Assembly (NCBI GenBank): GCA_010909165.1
Contig: VJWM01000106.1
Coordinates: 248,001 to 312,000 of the forward strand
Direction of reading: 5' to 3'
DNA: 64,000 nt
Source: Anthoceros angustus
Taxonomy: Eukaryota; Streptophyta; Anthocerotopsida; Anthocerotales; Anthocerotaceae
The position numbers were made by a program, and so were the translations under genes. Below are positions 35,387 to 47,150 of this stretch, one piece after another; the first letter of the stretch is position 1, and each line of letters opens with the position of its first letter. The notes beneath the pieces were generated by a model. It did not search any database. It saw nothing but the letters and a program-made list of their open reading frames with translations, and had not been told where the DNA came from.

Positions 35387-35562
35387 TTTCGTGGATTATG
35401 TGTGTGCTGGTGCACGGGAACGAGAGAGCGCAAGGGGCAAGCAAGCAAAAACAAAAAACCGTTATATTTCATTTTTACAAAAAGAGAGTATATATGAGTA
35501 TTTTAAAAGAGTAGTTATAACTGATTATGAAACTACTAACCTAACTAACATAATTTCCTTTA
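35387..35562 (-). repeat. Copia 5' LTR (176 bp)
   Basis: In element sense it runs TAAAGGAAATTATG ... CCACGAAA, with a TATATACTC box inside. The termini are not the usual TG...CA. The boundaries rest on the primer site inside, the TSD outside, and comparison with the two other LTR copies. Confidence 0.85.
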
Positions 35563-35567
35563 CTTTC

Positions 35568-36334
35568 TTCTCCAGAGCTTCCCGTTGCTGCAGACTCCCA
35601 GCTGCCAGATTCATCCTCTATTTCCTCCTTGGGCTCTTCTGCTTTCCATTTCACCTCCCTAACTGGCTTCCACATGTGCAGGGAAGCCACAATCTCTGTC
35701 TCAGGCAGACAGTTAGAGTGTGCATACAGGTGAACCAGGAAGGCCGAAATAAAGGAGGGGCGAGAGGAAGGAAAGGTCAGATTCAGCCTCTCCTCACACA
35801 GCTTGTCAAAAATAATCCTGCCCCAATCGATCCTTGTACCCTTGACAACCTCATGGAGAAAAAGCAACAAATGGTCAGATAAATAATCCTACTTCTTGTG
35901 CTGCAGGAAACAAAGGAGCCATCGGCGGACCATGGCAGACCATTTCTCGAGTCAACCATCCATTGGGTTCCCGGTGCCGTGCCCCGAGTCGGCCGCTGCT
36001 GCCGTGCTCCTCTTCGGAGGCTCAATTACCAATCCTCCCACTTCCTCCTCGCCGCGCCCATACACCTCCTGACCAACTCCACATCCCAATCCTGTGGCCT
36101 CGCTCTGATTCCTTCCCCTGGTGACTTAGCCTTCAGCTGGCGAGCACACTCCTGCACCAGACTTGGGCTCACATAGTTCCACCGTTTCTCCATGAACCCG
36201 AGTCCCAGCTCCCTCACCAATTTCCCAGCTCGGACCCTCCAATGGTCCAATATGGACCATGGGGCAGTCGAAATTTCCGCTGCGGCCTTGGGCGCCATGC
36301 TCCTGCAAACCTCACGCCCACTGACGCTCCTCAT
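35568..36334 (-). pseudogene. 5' half of the gene interrupted by the Copia element (plant-mobile-type protein)
   Basis: The minus strand reads MAPKAAAEISTAPWSILDHW..., WNYVSPSLVQECARQLKAK, WDVELVRRCMGAARRKWEDW, then after a frame break LLLFLHEVVKGTRIDWGRII, SSRPSFISAFLVHLYAHSNC and an acidic stretch ending at the TSD. The pattern resembles the putative plant transposon protein families in which a long N-terminal helical domain precedes a coiled coil; this is resemblance, not a confident family call. Continuation lies at 24354 and below. The upstream plus-strand motif TTTATAAAAAAGG (36750) is in the wrong orientation to serve it. Confidence 0.5.
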
Positions 36335-36339
36335 AGCTC

Positions 36340-39300
36340 ATCGCCCACTCCAAACTTAGTACTTCGGGGTTCCTACCTCCTCCCGACTCATGAGCTTCCC
36401 GCCGCCACGGGCCTTCCTTTCACGACCTGGCCCCGAGCTCGTGCCACAACGGTCCGGAGCTACCTCCCTCTCAGCGCCTCGTGCCTCCCTTGATCACGCT
36501 CCTCTTGCCTCGGCTCATCGCCTAGCTCCACTCCAGCTGCCTCACGCCCCTTGACTCCTCGATGCATGACTGCCTTGAGCTCCACTTCTTGGCGCCTTTG
36601 GCCCTTCCGAGTTTCCTTAGGGTTATATTCCCCTGAAACTCTACGACCGCCAACCGGCTTCTGCTACCACTTCCTCTTCTTCTTACACTTCCTCTTCTTC
36701 TCCACCACACCCGTAGCTGTAATTGTGGCTATTGCCCCCTCTTTATCTTTATAAAAAAGGGGGATCTCGCAGTGAAGGCTACGCTTGAGGGAAGCCAACG
36801 CACTCAAGTAGACTGCGGCGATTTATCGAGGAGGACCGAGAGAAGTCAATCTCGAACCTATCATCAACAACCTAGCTAATCAAATCTTCGATGGTATGTT
36901 AATATGTATTGGATTTTGTTGGTATTATATAGTTTGATATGTTGTTGGGGGCTTTTAAATAGTCTAAATAAGGAGGATGTACATCTTATTGCCAACGTCC
37001 ACTTGCCTGATCATGGTGCTCTACGTTATTACTGGTCCTTGCTTCGTTGGGCATTTGCTGTGTATTTGTGCCATGTCTGGTTATGAATGATGGCTTTTGT
37101 GAGCCTTGTTTATGATTGGCTAGACCTCGGGATCATATTCTTTTAGTTGGGCTACGGACATGTTGTATCTTGAAAGCAGGTTCGATGTTAAATCAGTGCA
37201 AGGTCTAAAGTGTTGAAGTAGCCTTCCTTGATAGATAGAAGTTACATTACATAGTTTTTCTTTTGAACTTAATTTACCCTTGTAGTAACAACAAGATGAT
37301 TGATATAGTTTTTTAGATTTGTTTTTCGAGGGTCTACTACTGCTTGGCTATCCGGGTGATATATAGCTAAGGGAGTAGCTGTCAGTAATAGATATATAAT
37401 GATACAATTGCACATCTTTTGTTGATTGTATCAGGTTTGGGTGAGAGAAATAGATGGAATATTGCTTCTAAAGGAGGTGTGGTGCAACATCACATGTTGA
37501 GGGTCCATTGCAAGGAGAAGGCAAACGAAATAACATCGCCGTGGCTGTATGACTACGGAAACAGAAACACCCTATAGTTGCACTACCTACCATATTGATA
37601 GTTGAACAAAACATATTGATCAATTTGTTGCAGGACTTCAAATTCAAATTGTATCTCATCAATGTCATCAATCTGATCGAACTATATAGATGTAAAATTG
37701 AGCAGTAGTTGCGTTGTTTGTTGAGGGGGCTTACCCGGCCGAACAAAATGATGATCACTATGTCCTAGAGGACCCTAATTTGATCGATCTATATAATTGA
37801 AGGATTCAAGTAATGACTAGGTTGTTTGGTGAGAGTCTGGCCTGGTTGTGTTTGGGCATGCTCTTGAGGGGAAGACCCAAGCAATAGAGGCTTGGGTGAC
37901 CAAATGTAACCTACATGCACATAGTGAGAGAATTTAATCTGTTATGAGATAAGAGAGTTGGTTAGCAATGTCGACTAATCAAGCTCACAACCGTGAGCAA
38001 TCCATGATTGAATGTGATTGGATGTGAATTGTGGTATAGCAATATATAAAGACACCCCTAACCGGGGCTTCAAAACTAGATGGAATTATAAATGCCTGGA
38101 TTTAGAAATGCCTGGATTAAATAGCTTACATTGTGATTGTAGGCTATTGATAAAAATCAACAAGGATGGTTTGCTCAGCAAAATTGTTAAGCACTCCTTT
38201 CGGGCAGAGATGGGGTGAAACTTGTGGAGGTTAGGGAATAGACATCAATATAAAAGTACTAGGAGTGGTGAGAGAACTAGAGGATTGAGGGAAAGCTGAC
38301 AGATGTGTGACTAGTGTGCCCCTACAAGCGCGGCTGAAAAGGAAAAATGTACGTGGTGTAACATATATGCACATAATGAAAGAATAATTTGTGATAAGAT
38401 GTGAGAATTGATTAGCAATGGCGTAATCAAGCCCTCAACTGTAGGCAATCCATGATTGAATAATTGAATGTGATTAGATGTGAATTGTGGTATAGCAATC
38501 TATCGCACAAGTTAAGCACTTGCATTCATTTAAGCACTTTCTCAACAGACAACCAAGCAAAACAAATCTAATTTGCAAATATAGGTACAAACCAATCCCT
38601 TGCATAACGAGCTAAGCATAGTTGTGTGATGGCACATGCCTCGAAGAGAAGGTAAGCAGTAGGACTTGCCGCGGCCATCGCTGCAAGCAAGAGGGTTCTC
38701 CGTGGCCCCGTCGCGGCTCTCCCGCCTCCACTACCGCATGCCACCATCGCTCCACCATCGTGTATCACCACTGCTCTACCACCATGCACCACCATCGCTC
38801 CATCACCGTGCGCCACCGGTACTACAACACCACGACATTAGTAGAGAACATGATGGAGGCAGTGAGACTTTGCAAAATGGAGACAAAATGGGACTCCCTC
38901 CATGCCTCCAAGATAGCTTCAGCAATAGTAACCTCAATATGTCTAAAGCTCCTTCTCCATGTCTCCTTCTCCACCACTACAGCTGTATTACAATATCCAT
39001 TAGTACTTATCGAGGATACCACAACAACTTATAGTTGTAACTGTGGTAGTAGTTGTAACTGTGGCATCCTCGATGACATCCTTCTACGCTTCTCCTCATC
39101 ATTTTCTCAGTTATTTTCAACATCTTCTCCTTCATGCTAGTGGCATCACCAAGTGGGTCACCTAGCCTCCTTCATCGTTGCTTCCTATGTTGTCGCCCCT
39201 CTACATCTCCTTCAACACATAATCCTTGACACTAGGGGGAGGATGCGCAGATGAGCACATGCGGCCCCCTTCTTTATGTTAGAAAAGCCAAGAATAAGCG

Positions 39301-41290
39301 TAAGAAGCGTAAGCGTAGACGTAAGCGTAGAACCTCGTCACCGCCCCTACCCACTTAAGTCTTTGTAGGATATTTGGAGCAATCAGACGTTGCGCTCCAA
39401 ATCAAGACTTGCCCCACGGGCGCATAGTTATTGCGCGAGGTTTATGAGTCTCTTTCTCCAATTCCTCTGAATTTGGACTTGCTTCTATACCGGTTGTTGG
39501 AGTGTGAGGTTATGTTAGCCTCGCTGAAAGAAGCCCTCCGTACATGGAGCGACTTCGTGCACGTAACGCCAAGAGCGTCTTCCAAGAGGCTATGGAATGT
39601 GCTTTGGATTGCTTTCAAGTTACTCCACGAGCATCAAGTGCTCGGATGTAATTAGGAATGCCAAGAGTGCCTTCCAAGAGGCTATGGAATGTGCTTTGGA
39701 TTGCTTTCAAATTACTCCACGAGCATCAAGTGCTCCGATGTAATTAGGAACGCCAAAAGCGCCTTCCAAGAGGCTCTGGAATGTGCTTTGGATTGCTTTC
39801 AAGTTACTCCGCGAACATCAAGTGCTGATTGATGAGCAACGAAACTCTCTATAAAAAAAATTGCACAATGCTTATGTAAACCCTATGCTCTATCTACAAG
39901 AGCACATTCTACTTATTATACACTCTTAACAAGTTGTCGTAAAATGCATGGTATACTACATTGCATACGACACTGGTTAGCCTATAATGCATTACTTAGG
40001 TCGCTTCTTAGTTTTGATCTGTCTAGTAGGCTTGAGCATGTTCATGTTTTACCGCCACGTTTCAAAATGCGCTGACCAATTTGCGCTAGCTAGTCTGTTG
40101 CCCATTAGGTGCTAAGAGTACCACCCACAGATGAGGGCTCATTAAGATTTCAATTGCATAAGAGAATAGTTAGCTATTGAAAGTATTAGGTAGTTTTGGT
40201 ACTTAGGGCCCAAGGCAAGTTAGAATACAATACAATCCATAAAACAGTACCCACTAGCAAGTCAAGATGCTTAGTAGGTCACTCCATAAGAAAAATAACT
40301 AATTAAAGGATGATTAGTAGGTCACTCCGTAAGAGAAGAAAAATAACTAATCAATAGAGTACCGAGTACTAGGTGGTTATGGCACCAAGGCAAACTAACA
40401 TACAATGAAGAAGAAGAAATCGATGCATTTCATCAAACACCAATTACAAGAAGTTATAGGTAGGTTTTACCAAGTTCAATTGTTTAATTTTTAGCAACGA
40501 GAAAGAATACCTAGGATTTGATAAACAAATCTTCAAACATGATTACCTAGGTATACATCATTTAGCCAATACCATTCCGGACAACAAAAAATATTTTTCA
40601 TAATTTTAATAACAAATATGAATACATGATTACATATATATGTCATTATGTGGCCAAAACCTAGGTTTAATTCCCAGCTTTTCGAAGGAGCGGTTATACA
40701 TTTACTTTCCTTTTTCAAGGAAGATCATACCAAGTTTTTATATAATAAAATCATACAAGTTCTTCTGGGAGTCGAACGTGTGGTGTTGGTCGAGCTAGGG
40801 ACATGACAGATCACCCTATAATGAGGTTGGAGTCCGTGTTTTTGACAAAGAAAAATCATGTGATAATAATAACTAGCCCAATAATTGCTTGGGAAAATAA
40901 AGTAAGAGCACCTTATTGAGCACGTCTACCAAGCTTCAATAGTTATAGGGAGACCGGAAAGTCGCAATAAAAAGGAGCAATTAATCTCTATATCTACAGT
41001 CGCCTATAACTCCTACTATGTCACAACCAGGAAGATTAAATGGCCTACACACAACATCATCTCCTGTCGTCACCGTCCCGAAGATCTGCCCTTGCAAGTG
41101 CCCTTCGAAAAACTACGAGCAGCTTGTTTGGAAAAGTCTCCTTTACAAAGGAGATTCAGACTTTGACATAACGGACCTCTTACTTTAAGGCCTCAACAAG
41201 TTAGAACCACTGGTTTCTTAGCGACAACCGATAAAGGTCAGAATCACTCTTCTTAAAGGAGGTTAGGTGTTTCCCCATCGCAAGAACGGT
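36340..41290. other. AT-rich repeat-bearing intergenic region
   Basis: Roughly 5 kb without a supported gene. A plus-strand TATA-like TTTATAAAAAAGGGGG at 36750 is followed by a leader-like stretch to 36900, possibly an LTR or promoter relic. Near 37.98-38.05 and 38.41-38.50 kb the same phrase (CAATCCATGATTGAAT... GTGAATTGTGGTATAGCAAT) occurs twice, a diverged direct repeat about 440 bp apart. 38700-38830 is rich in CACCAT triplets. 39290-39335 is an AAGCGTA array. Confidence 0.5.
39568..39827. repeat. 92-bp tandem repeat, about 2.8 copies
   Basis: Units start at 39568, 39660 and 39752, each beginning GCCAAGAG/GCCAAAAG and containing CTTCCAAGAGGCT and ATGTGCTTTGGATTGCTTTC. Mismatches are few; the last copy is cut short after CATCAAGTGCT. 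Confidence 0.92.
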
Positions 41291-41701
41291 CTTGCCCAAG
41301 TATGGAACCAGTTAGGTGTCTCGGACGCAACCCACAGCCTCCATGCCACACGATGAAAACCAATTTTCCTGAAGAACTTCGTCACTTCCGTGAAGACCTT
41401 CGTCACTTCCCTGAAGATCTTCATTATCGACAACTCCGAATCGACGCAACCCCATGGAGTGGATTCAACCTAACATGGCGCATATCAAACGAATTTTGAA
41501 CAGAATTCTCATGGGGTCCTCCAGAGGCGTAGGAGAACAGGGTACGTTGTGGATTGACAGACAATTGACACGCCGCGCTGCACTGCACTGCCCATCTAGC
41601 AGCCGGAGCTTGCGGGCTTTCCCCACAAATCTGAGTGAGATTCAGGGAGCGCAACGAAGAGGCATGAACGGTGTCGAACCAAAATAAAACAAGACGCGCA
41701 T

Positions 41702-43481
41702 TCAGGCTTGTCGTTCTGTGATTTGAAATGACCTGCGGGGAGGAAGTCCCTCACTAACTGTTTTCCTCACCTCCTCCCACGCATCATCTTCAGGGACCTC
41801 AATCTGCAAGCGAATTCATAATATGACCTTTCTATGCCAGGACAGCACAACAAAATGCATAACCCAAAAAAACAGTAGTCCACGTGATTCTTTACCTCAC
41901 TTAACGCCTTGAACACAGCCTTTACTGTGTTATGAGGATGTCGCGACCCAACAATCTGAGTACCAACCATGCCCAGTCATTTGAACATTGTCTCAACAAC
42001 CTTACATTGTCGCAATTGTGCACCCAACAAGGTGGCTTTCAAAACTGTTTGTGCAGCCAGCTTACTTTAGTTTTCACATCCTTGAACCCTGCCAGCCTTA
42101 GAATGCCACCAACTGTGTGACTAGCCCTCATTCCTGTCCCAGGTTTAGCTGGCCACAGGTAAACCTGCGTGCGAAGCACAAATGTGAGTAGACAAGTCCT
42201 ATCAGATGGACACACTGGCACTCAGCTTCTAGTTAGGGATTCTGAAAGGCAATCCGCGAAGTTCTTTCTCTTCAGGACTACCGAGTGGTATACCTTGGTC
42301 TTGCCATACTTAGTATCATGTTTCCTGAATATTGTGTGGCCATGATACCTCTCGAAGTAGTGCAGGTTATTGGAAGCTCTCAAATAAGCCTAGAAAGGCC
42401 ACCACAGGAACACAGTCATCACCAAAATGCAGCACCATGACCACAGTCAAGCTGCAAATCAAGCTCTTCCTAAATCTCACCTTGTCGACAGCGGATGCTA
42501 CCTCTGTAGACTTGCCTTTGCCAAAGCCTACAACTCCTTTGTTGTTTCCGCAAATGACAAACGCAGTGAAGTTCATGATTCCACCACCCTGCAAGAAGTT
42601 TCGACAGTGCAAGTTAGGTTAACATCCACTAGACAAACAACTGAGTCTTATGTCACGACTGTTGAAGTTTACAACACAGACATGTAGACCACTGGCTCCT
42701 TTTTGTGTTCAGAATCCAAACTCACCTTTGTCACCTTACAGGTCCGATTTACGTCAATCACTTTCATTTCCTGCAAGACCAAACACGGCTAACTAACTCA
42801 GTCTACCACAACGCCAATCCCTCCTACTCAAAGTCGTAACTTAACCACTACAACATCCCAGCCAGGCTTCAAGCAAACACTCATACGCGGGCTGCAGCAT
42901 TCACCATCCTGTTGGGAGTCCATCCTGGCGTCGAAGGAGGCCTGATCTTCAAAGCTTGCTCGAACAGGAACCTCCGTTTCCTGCGAGGTGCATTCAGAAT
43001 TTGCGACTGCAGAGAAGTCTCCTCCAACGTTAGGGCCGTACTCGTGCCGCTCTCCACCGCATTCTCTTCCCCCTCCTCCTCCTCCTCCTCCCTCCTACCA
43101 ACTGGCCTTTGGCCTCGTGGCAGTTGGCCCGTTCCCATCCATCGAACTCCATCCCCTGCTGCTTGCCACCGCGTCCCTGCAAGACACTACCTCAATCACG
43201 TTAACCTAACCAGCCAACGTCCAGACGGCCCCGATCCACAAACAAAGAGGCAGAAACGCCAGCTCAAAAGAGACAACTGACCGACATACATGCAGGCGCG
43301 ACCCTGCAGAGCCTGTGCAAAGGCAGGCCTGGGCTCCCGTGAGCTGGATGCAGCGGAATCGAGAAAACCCCTGGCAGCTGCAGGCACAGGTGACGGACGA
43401 TCCACGCAGTGCGCAGAGCTTTGCACCGATCTGATGAGGAAGCGCCAGCAGCGGCCTCCTCTGCCTGCTGCGGCCGCCATG
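41702..43481 (-). CDS. Mitochondrial small-subunit ribosomal protein uS5 (S5)
   Basis: Eight exons on the minus strand: 43304-43481, 42887-43176, 42726-42770, 42481-42588, 42294-42389, 42066-42164, 41896-41955, 41702-41803. All are GT-AG; the sum of 978 nt gives 325 aa. Residues 1-60 form an Arg/Ser/Ala-rich mitochondrial presequence (MAAAAGRGGRCWRFLIRSVQ). The S5 core follows: MKVIDVNRTCKVTK, GGGIMNFTAFVICGN, KGVVGFGKGKSTEVASAVDK, then LWPAKPGTGMRASHTVGGI, LRLAGFKDVKTK and IVGSRHPHNTVKAVFKAL, matching the bacterial VxxxNPHNVVKATF ending. An insertion LHYFERYHGHTIFRKHD is typical of organellar forms. uS5 helps decoding accuracy and entry of mRNA. Introns 2-7 are all phase 0. Head-to-head with COX6b. 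Mitochondrial rather than plastid is inferred from the presequence and neighbour. Confidence 0.9.
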
Positions 43482-43743
43482 GCTGATCAAGAGGCTAGGA
43501 AACAGAGCATCTGCAGAGAACGAACAAGGCTGACGCTCAGCTGTTGATTAACCCTGAGTCGACTCAGGGTTAACTACTTCCGCGACTGGGGTGCTGTATT
43601 GAGCGTGTACTGCATTTCGCTCGCTTCGCATGTAGTTGGCTTGCTTCGCGTGTGTTGTGCCTCACAGCATTGTCGGCAACGCTGGTGTGTCTGTGAGTTG
43701 CCTGCGGTGCCATCGCTGTTTTGGTACTGAGAGTGAGTCTGCG
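43482..43743. promoter_or_regulatory. Bidirectional promoter between uS5m and COX6b
   Basis: Only 262 bp separate two divergent start codons, so both transcripts must start within it. It contains a perfect 26-bp palindrome at 43548-43573, whose arms TTAACCCTGAGTC place AACCCT (half of a plant telo-box-like element) on both strands. GCTTCGC motifs at 43622 and 43642 recur. There is no TATA box. Confidence 0.7.
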
Positions 43744-45143
43744 ATGGGAGACAATGTGTCAGTAGCGCAGCATGAGGAAGAGCAGGAGCAGGTCTCAGAG
43801 GGCGGGGAGAACGAGCAAACAGAGCAGGTATGGTGACCGTCACACCCTAGGGCATCGGAGGTCGGGAGCTGGACTGGTGGCGGCAACGGAGCAGGTGCTG
43901 ATTTTTGGATGGTGTCCATGTGGCAGGAGGTTGAGGTGGCTCAGGAGGAGCCGGAGGAGTCTACGGAGTCTGCAGGGGACGACGATGCAGGAGGGTCAGA
44001 TGAGGATGATCAGAAGGCGCTGAAAGTCACGGTCCGTGATGGTTGATTCGGTTTTTAGCTAGCGCTGGTGGCTGGATCGGGCCGGAATTCGGCACGGTTG
44101 TGCGGGAATTGTGGGGATTGCAGGATTGAGCTGGCGGTGATGGAAAATGTCGGGTTGGTGTGGTTGCGCGGTGTCTGGTGCTTTCAGTGGGGAATGTGGA
44201 GTGGCATATGGTTGTGCAAAATACCTGGTTTTCGTGCCTGGGGTTGGGATTGTGTCCGGTTAGGTTTAGTAGGATGGGCACAGGTTTGGGGAGCCATGGC
44301 CTTGGCTGGTTGATTTGAAAGGGTATTCCAAGGCTATGAAGAGTTGCAAAGGCTTTTCCAGAGCTGTGCAGAATGAATGATTGAATGTATGCTTCAGTGC
44401 GGAAGGGGTTGTGGCTGACAGAACGGAAGTGGAAGTTTGGGGTCTGAATTGGAAGAGAAAGGAGCTTTATCAGCAATGGGTAAGGAGGCGAAGTCTAAAG
44501 AGAAGGAGGGAGGGAAGGACGGGGAGAAGGGAGAAAAAACTAAAGGGAAAAAGAGTGGTATAACGGTGCACTGCTTGAACCAGGCTTGCCCTGTGCTTGT
44601 GTGGATGGGAATTGGGGGTTGACCATGCGCGGTCCTCACACTACGTGCTGCTGTGGGGTTTGCAGGTGGACGATGTGAACACTGCACCTATGGATTTCCG
44701 CTTCCCCACCACAAACCAGGCCAAGCATTGCTTCACACGATACAATGAGTATCACAAGTAGGGTCTTCTCTCTCTCTCTCTCGCTTGAGGCAGAAAGGAC
44801 TGGAGCAAGCAAAGCAAATCATGTGCCAGTTCCAGATTCAAGATCTGTGGAACCCCGTTCCAGTCCACTCCACTGATGTTGGTTCTCTGTGCATGCACAG
44901 ATGCATCGCGGAAAAGGGCGAAGATTCTGGTGACTGCAAGAAGTATGCCAAGTACTACCGGTCCTTGTGCCCCAACGAATGGGTACGTCCATGTTTTATT
45001 GTCACTGGAAGTGCAGCCAGCCAGCCAGCCAGCCAGCCGGTTAAGCTTCTTTTAACTAACGAGCAAACAAACGATGCACGTCCATGCAGGTCCAGAAGTG
45101 GAACGAGCAGAGAGAAAACGGGACTTTTGCAGGAAGGTATTAG
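43744..45143 (+). CDS. COX6B: Cytochrome c oxidase subunit 6b
   Basis: Five exons: 43744-43827, 43927-44025, 44666-44757, 44901-44982, 45090-45143. The sum of 411 nt gives 136 aa. The first two exons encode an acidic N-terminal extension (EEEQEQVSEGGENEQTEQ, then EDDQKALK), as in the long plant COX6b-1 form. The conserved core is APMDFRFPTTNQAKHCFTRY, giving CX9C (CFTRYNEYHKC), then CX10C (CKKYAKYYRSLC), PNEWVQKWNEQRENGTFAG. These paired cysteines form the two disulfides of the twin-helix fold in the intermembrane space, where the subunit links the two monomers of complex IV. The donor after exon 2 could be at 44026 or 44032; both stay in frame. Intron 2 is unusually long (640 bp). Its last two exons recur at 48.9 and 50.2 kb. 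Confidence 0.92.
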
Positions 45144-45616
45144 GCTGTCCCTCAAGCCGGGGACGGTCAGCTGTCGAAGGAACCCCTCCTGGACGAAACT
45201 GCCCAGCCCAAGCGGAAGTTCAGCACAGCGGGGCCTACACTCGTGAAGTGTCTGGAATTTTTTTTTTTTTGGGACTCTTGTGAGGCCCCCTTTGTCAGTG
45301 ACGGGCGAATGCCCAGTTGTGGTACGTAGAACATGTAGTGAGGTGCTGCAACGAGGCATGGACGGTTTTTGTGATGTAAAAAATTGTGTCAATCATGAGT
45401 CAATCTTGCGAAGGCAAGTAGTAACTAACATCTACACCCACACCCACTGTCGAACCTCGCAGCATAGAAAAACCTTCCTTCCCTGTCTGCTTCCTTTCTT
45501 CCCAGCTGGTGCAAGATAGCTATTACACTTCCATCTAGCTCGCAAGGAGGCAAGCAGACAGGCAGAGAAACAAAGCCAACCATCCGCTCTAACGAGCAGC
45601 AGCAGGAGAGACGTCA

Positions 45617-47150
45617 TCAGAGCGATGAGCAATCCGAGGGCGCAAACCCTATCTTAGATTTGTCAGGATCATAAACCACCAAGTAATTCTGCTGCAATAG
45701 ATTTCCCAAGACGTTAGGCCCGAGCGGGTCCTGCACCTCCCCGATGGCCAGACACCGCACCCCGACCTCCACTTCCACGAAAATGTTCTCCACAGGCGGC
45801 TCCAGCAGCGCGCCCCCCTTGAACCAGAGCGAGAGCCTGGGAAGCTCCACCAGCTTTCCCTTCGTGGGCACCCGGAAGCAGAGAGTGAGCGTGGCGTCGA
45901 AGGGCGGCGCCTGGGGTAGCGAACGGCCGCGGCGACCGCCTTGTACACCCGCCGGTAGGCGGCCGGGACCAGGTAGGTGAGCGTCACCCCCGACTCGACG
46001 ACCGTCCCTCCGTTCCCCGCCTTGTCGAATACCCACACCTTAGACTTGATGGGCAGAGGGGCGCCGCCCACCGCGACCTTCACCGGCCGCACGTAGTAGA
46101 AGGTGGGCGAGAATTCATTCCTCAGAATGTCGGTATAGGAGAATCGCAAGCGACCAAGCTTCTTCCCCGCCAGCAGCGCCTCGCTCTCCTCCCCCAGCAC
46201 CAGCAGCGACGACGTGCTTGTGGGCTCGAGAATGCCAGCAGACAGTAGGCGAATTTGGCCCTGAACTGCCCCCGGATCTGCTGCGGCAGGGAAACCGGGC
46301 CTTGTCCCAGCCCCAACACCCCGTCCGCCTGCCCGAAGGCCGCCCGGCATTCACCCCGTTCCACCGAAGACCACGTTCTGGAGCTTCACCTCCGGCCCCG
46401 CACCGCCTTGAAGGTCACCGTCTCCCGCCCCAGGATCCCGGTGGTGAAGCTCGCCCCGCCCCCGTACTGGTAGCGGTAAAGCAGGGCCCCAGGCCGCGTC
46501 CAGGCAGGCCGGGAAGGTGTCCGGGGCCGGGACCTGGAAGCATTGCTGCGAGTTGCATGGCTCAGGCTTGAAGGAGGAGGAGTTCGATGGGCGGTAGAGG
46601 ACTCCTCTGCTGGTAGCATTGCACGCAGGGGCGCATTGGGTCCATACCAGATCGCCTCCCGTGTCTACAATCAGGCTCACCCGCTGCGGGGGCGTGCCCA
46701 GCCGGAAATCCACCAGGTAGTTCCCTGTCCCGAATGCCGCGCCGGAGATGAGCTGGGACTTGAGGTTGGTGCTCCCACTCACCTTCTTCCCGCCGACCTC
46801 CCCCAAATCCCTCCCCCAATTCGCATGCCGTTGCCCCACCCCTGTGAGCATTGCCAAATCCCGGGCCAGAGTCTCGGAGATCTCGTCCGCCCGGGTGGCG
46901 AAGTGCTTCCGGATCGGGGAGCCCGGGGAGTCCCTGTGCACCAGCTCCAGCCGCACCCCCTTCCCAGAAGATGCCTTTGCCGCTTCTGGGTTGTCCACGT
47001 CCAGGAGGCTGCGCTTGGTGGGCAGCATGCGGATGCCTTCCCCGCTCTCCAATTCATGCCATAAGCCTCTGAGGCTGGCCAGAACGCGCCCTCCTTCTGC
47101 GCCTGCATCATCGGTAACCGGGCGTTGCTGCCGCATCAAAGGGACGAAAC
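45617..47150 (-). pseudogene. Aspartic protease copy 1, 5'-truncated
   Basis: Minus-strand copy of the A1 protease covering from about residue 120 to the stop at 45617-45619. The 5' end is cut at 47142-47150, where sequence switches to the COX6b 3' flank at the word GGACGAAAC. The C-terminal third is the best-preserved of all copies: LCFRVPTKGKLVELPRLSLW, FVEVEVGVRCLAIGEVQD, LQQNYLVVYDPDKSKIGFAP. Upstream of it frameshifts occur near 45910, 46215 and 46370. It converges with COX6b, 473 bp between stops. Confidence 0.75.

Larger units (their letters stand above)
24355..35567 (-). mobile_element. Ty1/Copia LTR retrotransposon, internally deleted and carrying a nested insertion
   Basis: Element on the minus strand bounded by a 5-bp target duplication CTTTC (24355-24359 and 35563-35567). 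The 5' LTR is 35387-35562 and the 3' LTR is 24360-24525. The primer-binding site TGGTATCAGAGC lies immediately inside the 5' LTR (35375-35386) and matches initiator tRNA-Met. The polypurine tract CTAAGAGGGAG (24526-24536) abuts the 3' LTR. Internal order is integrase, reverse transcriptase, RNase H, which is the Copia order. The gag region is missing: integrase codons start right after the primer site. All frames are broken. A 5.6 kb GC-rich block interrupts the element between about 27815 and 33470, and 24.8-26.9 kb is unexplained extra sequence. It is non-autonomous as it stands. Confidence 0.9.

Noticed and set aside
40765-40830. tRNA-like GAGTCGAAC next to GAGCTAGG
   Set aside because: No acceptor stem or D and anticodon arms can be formed around it on either strand.
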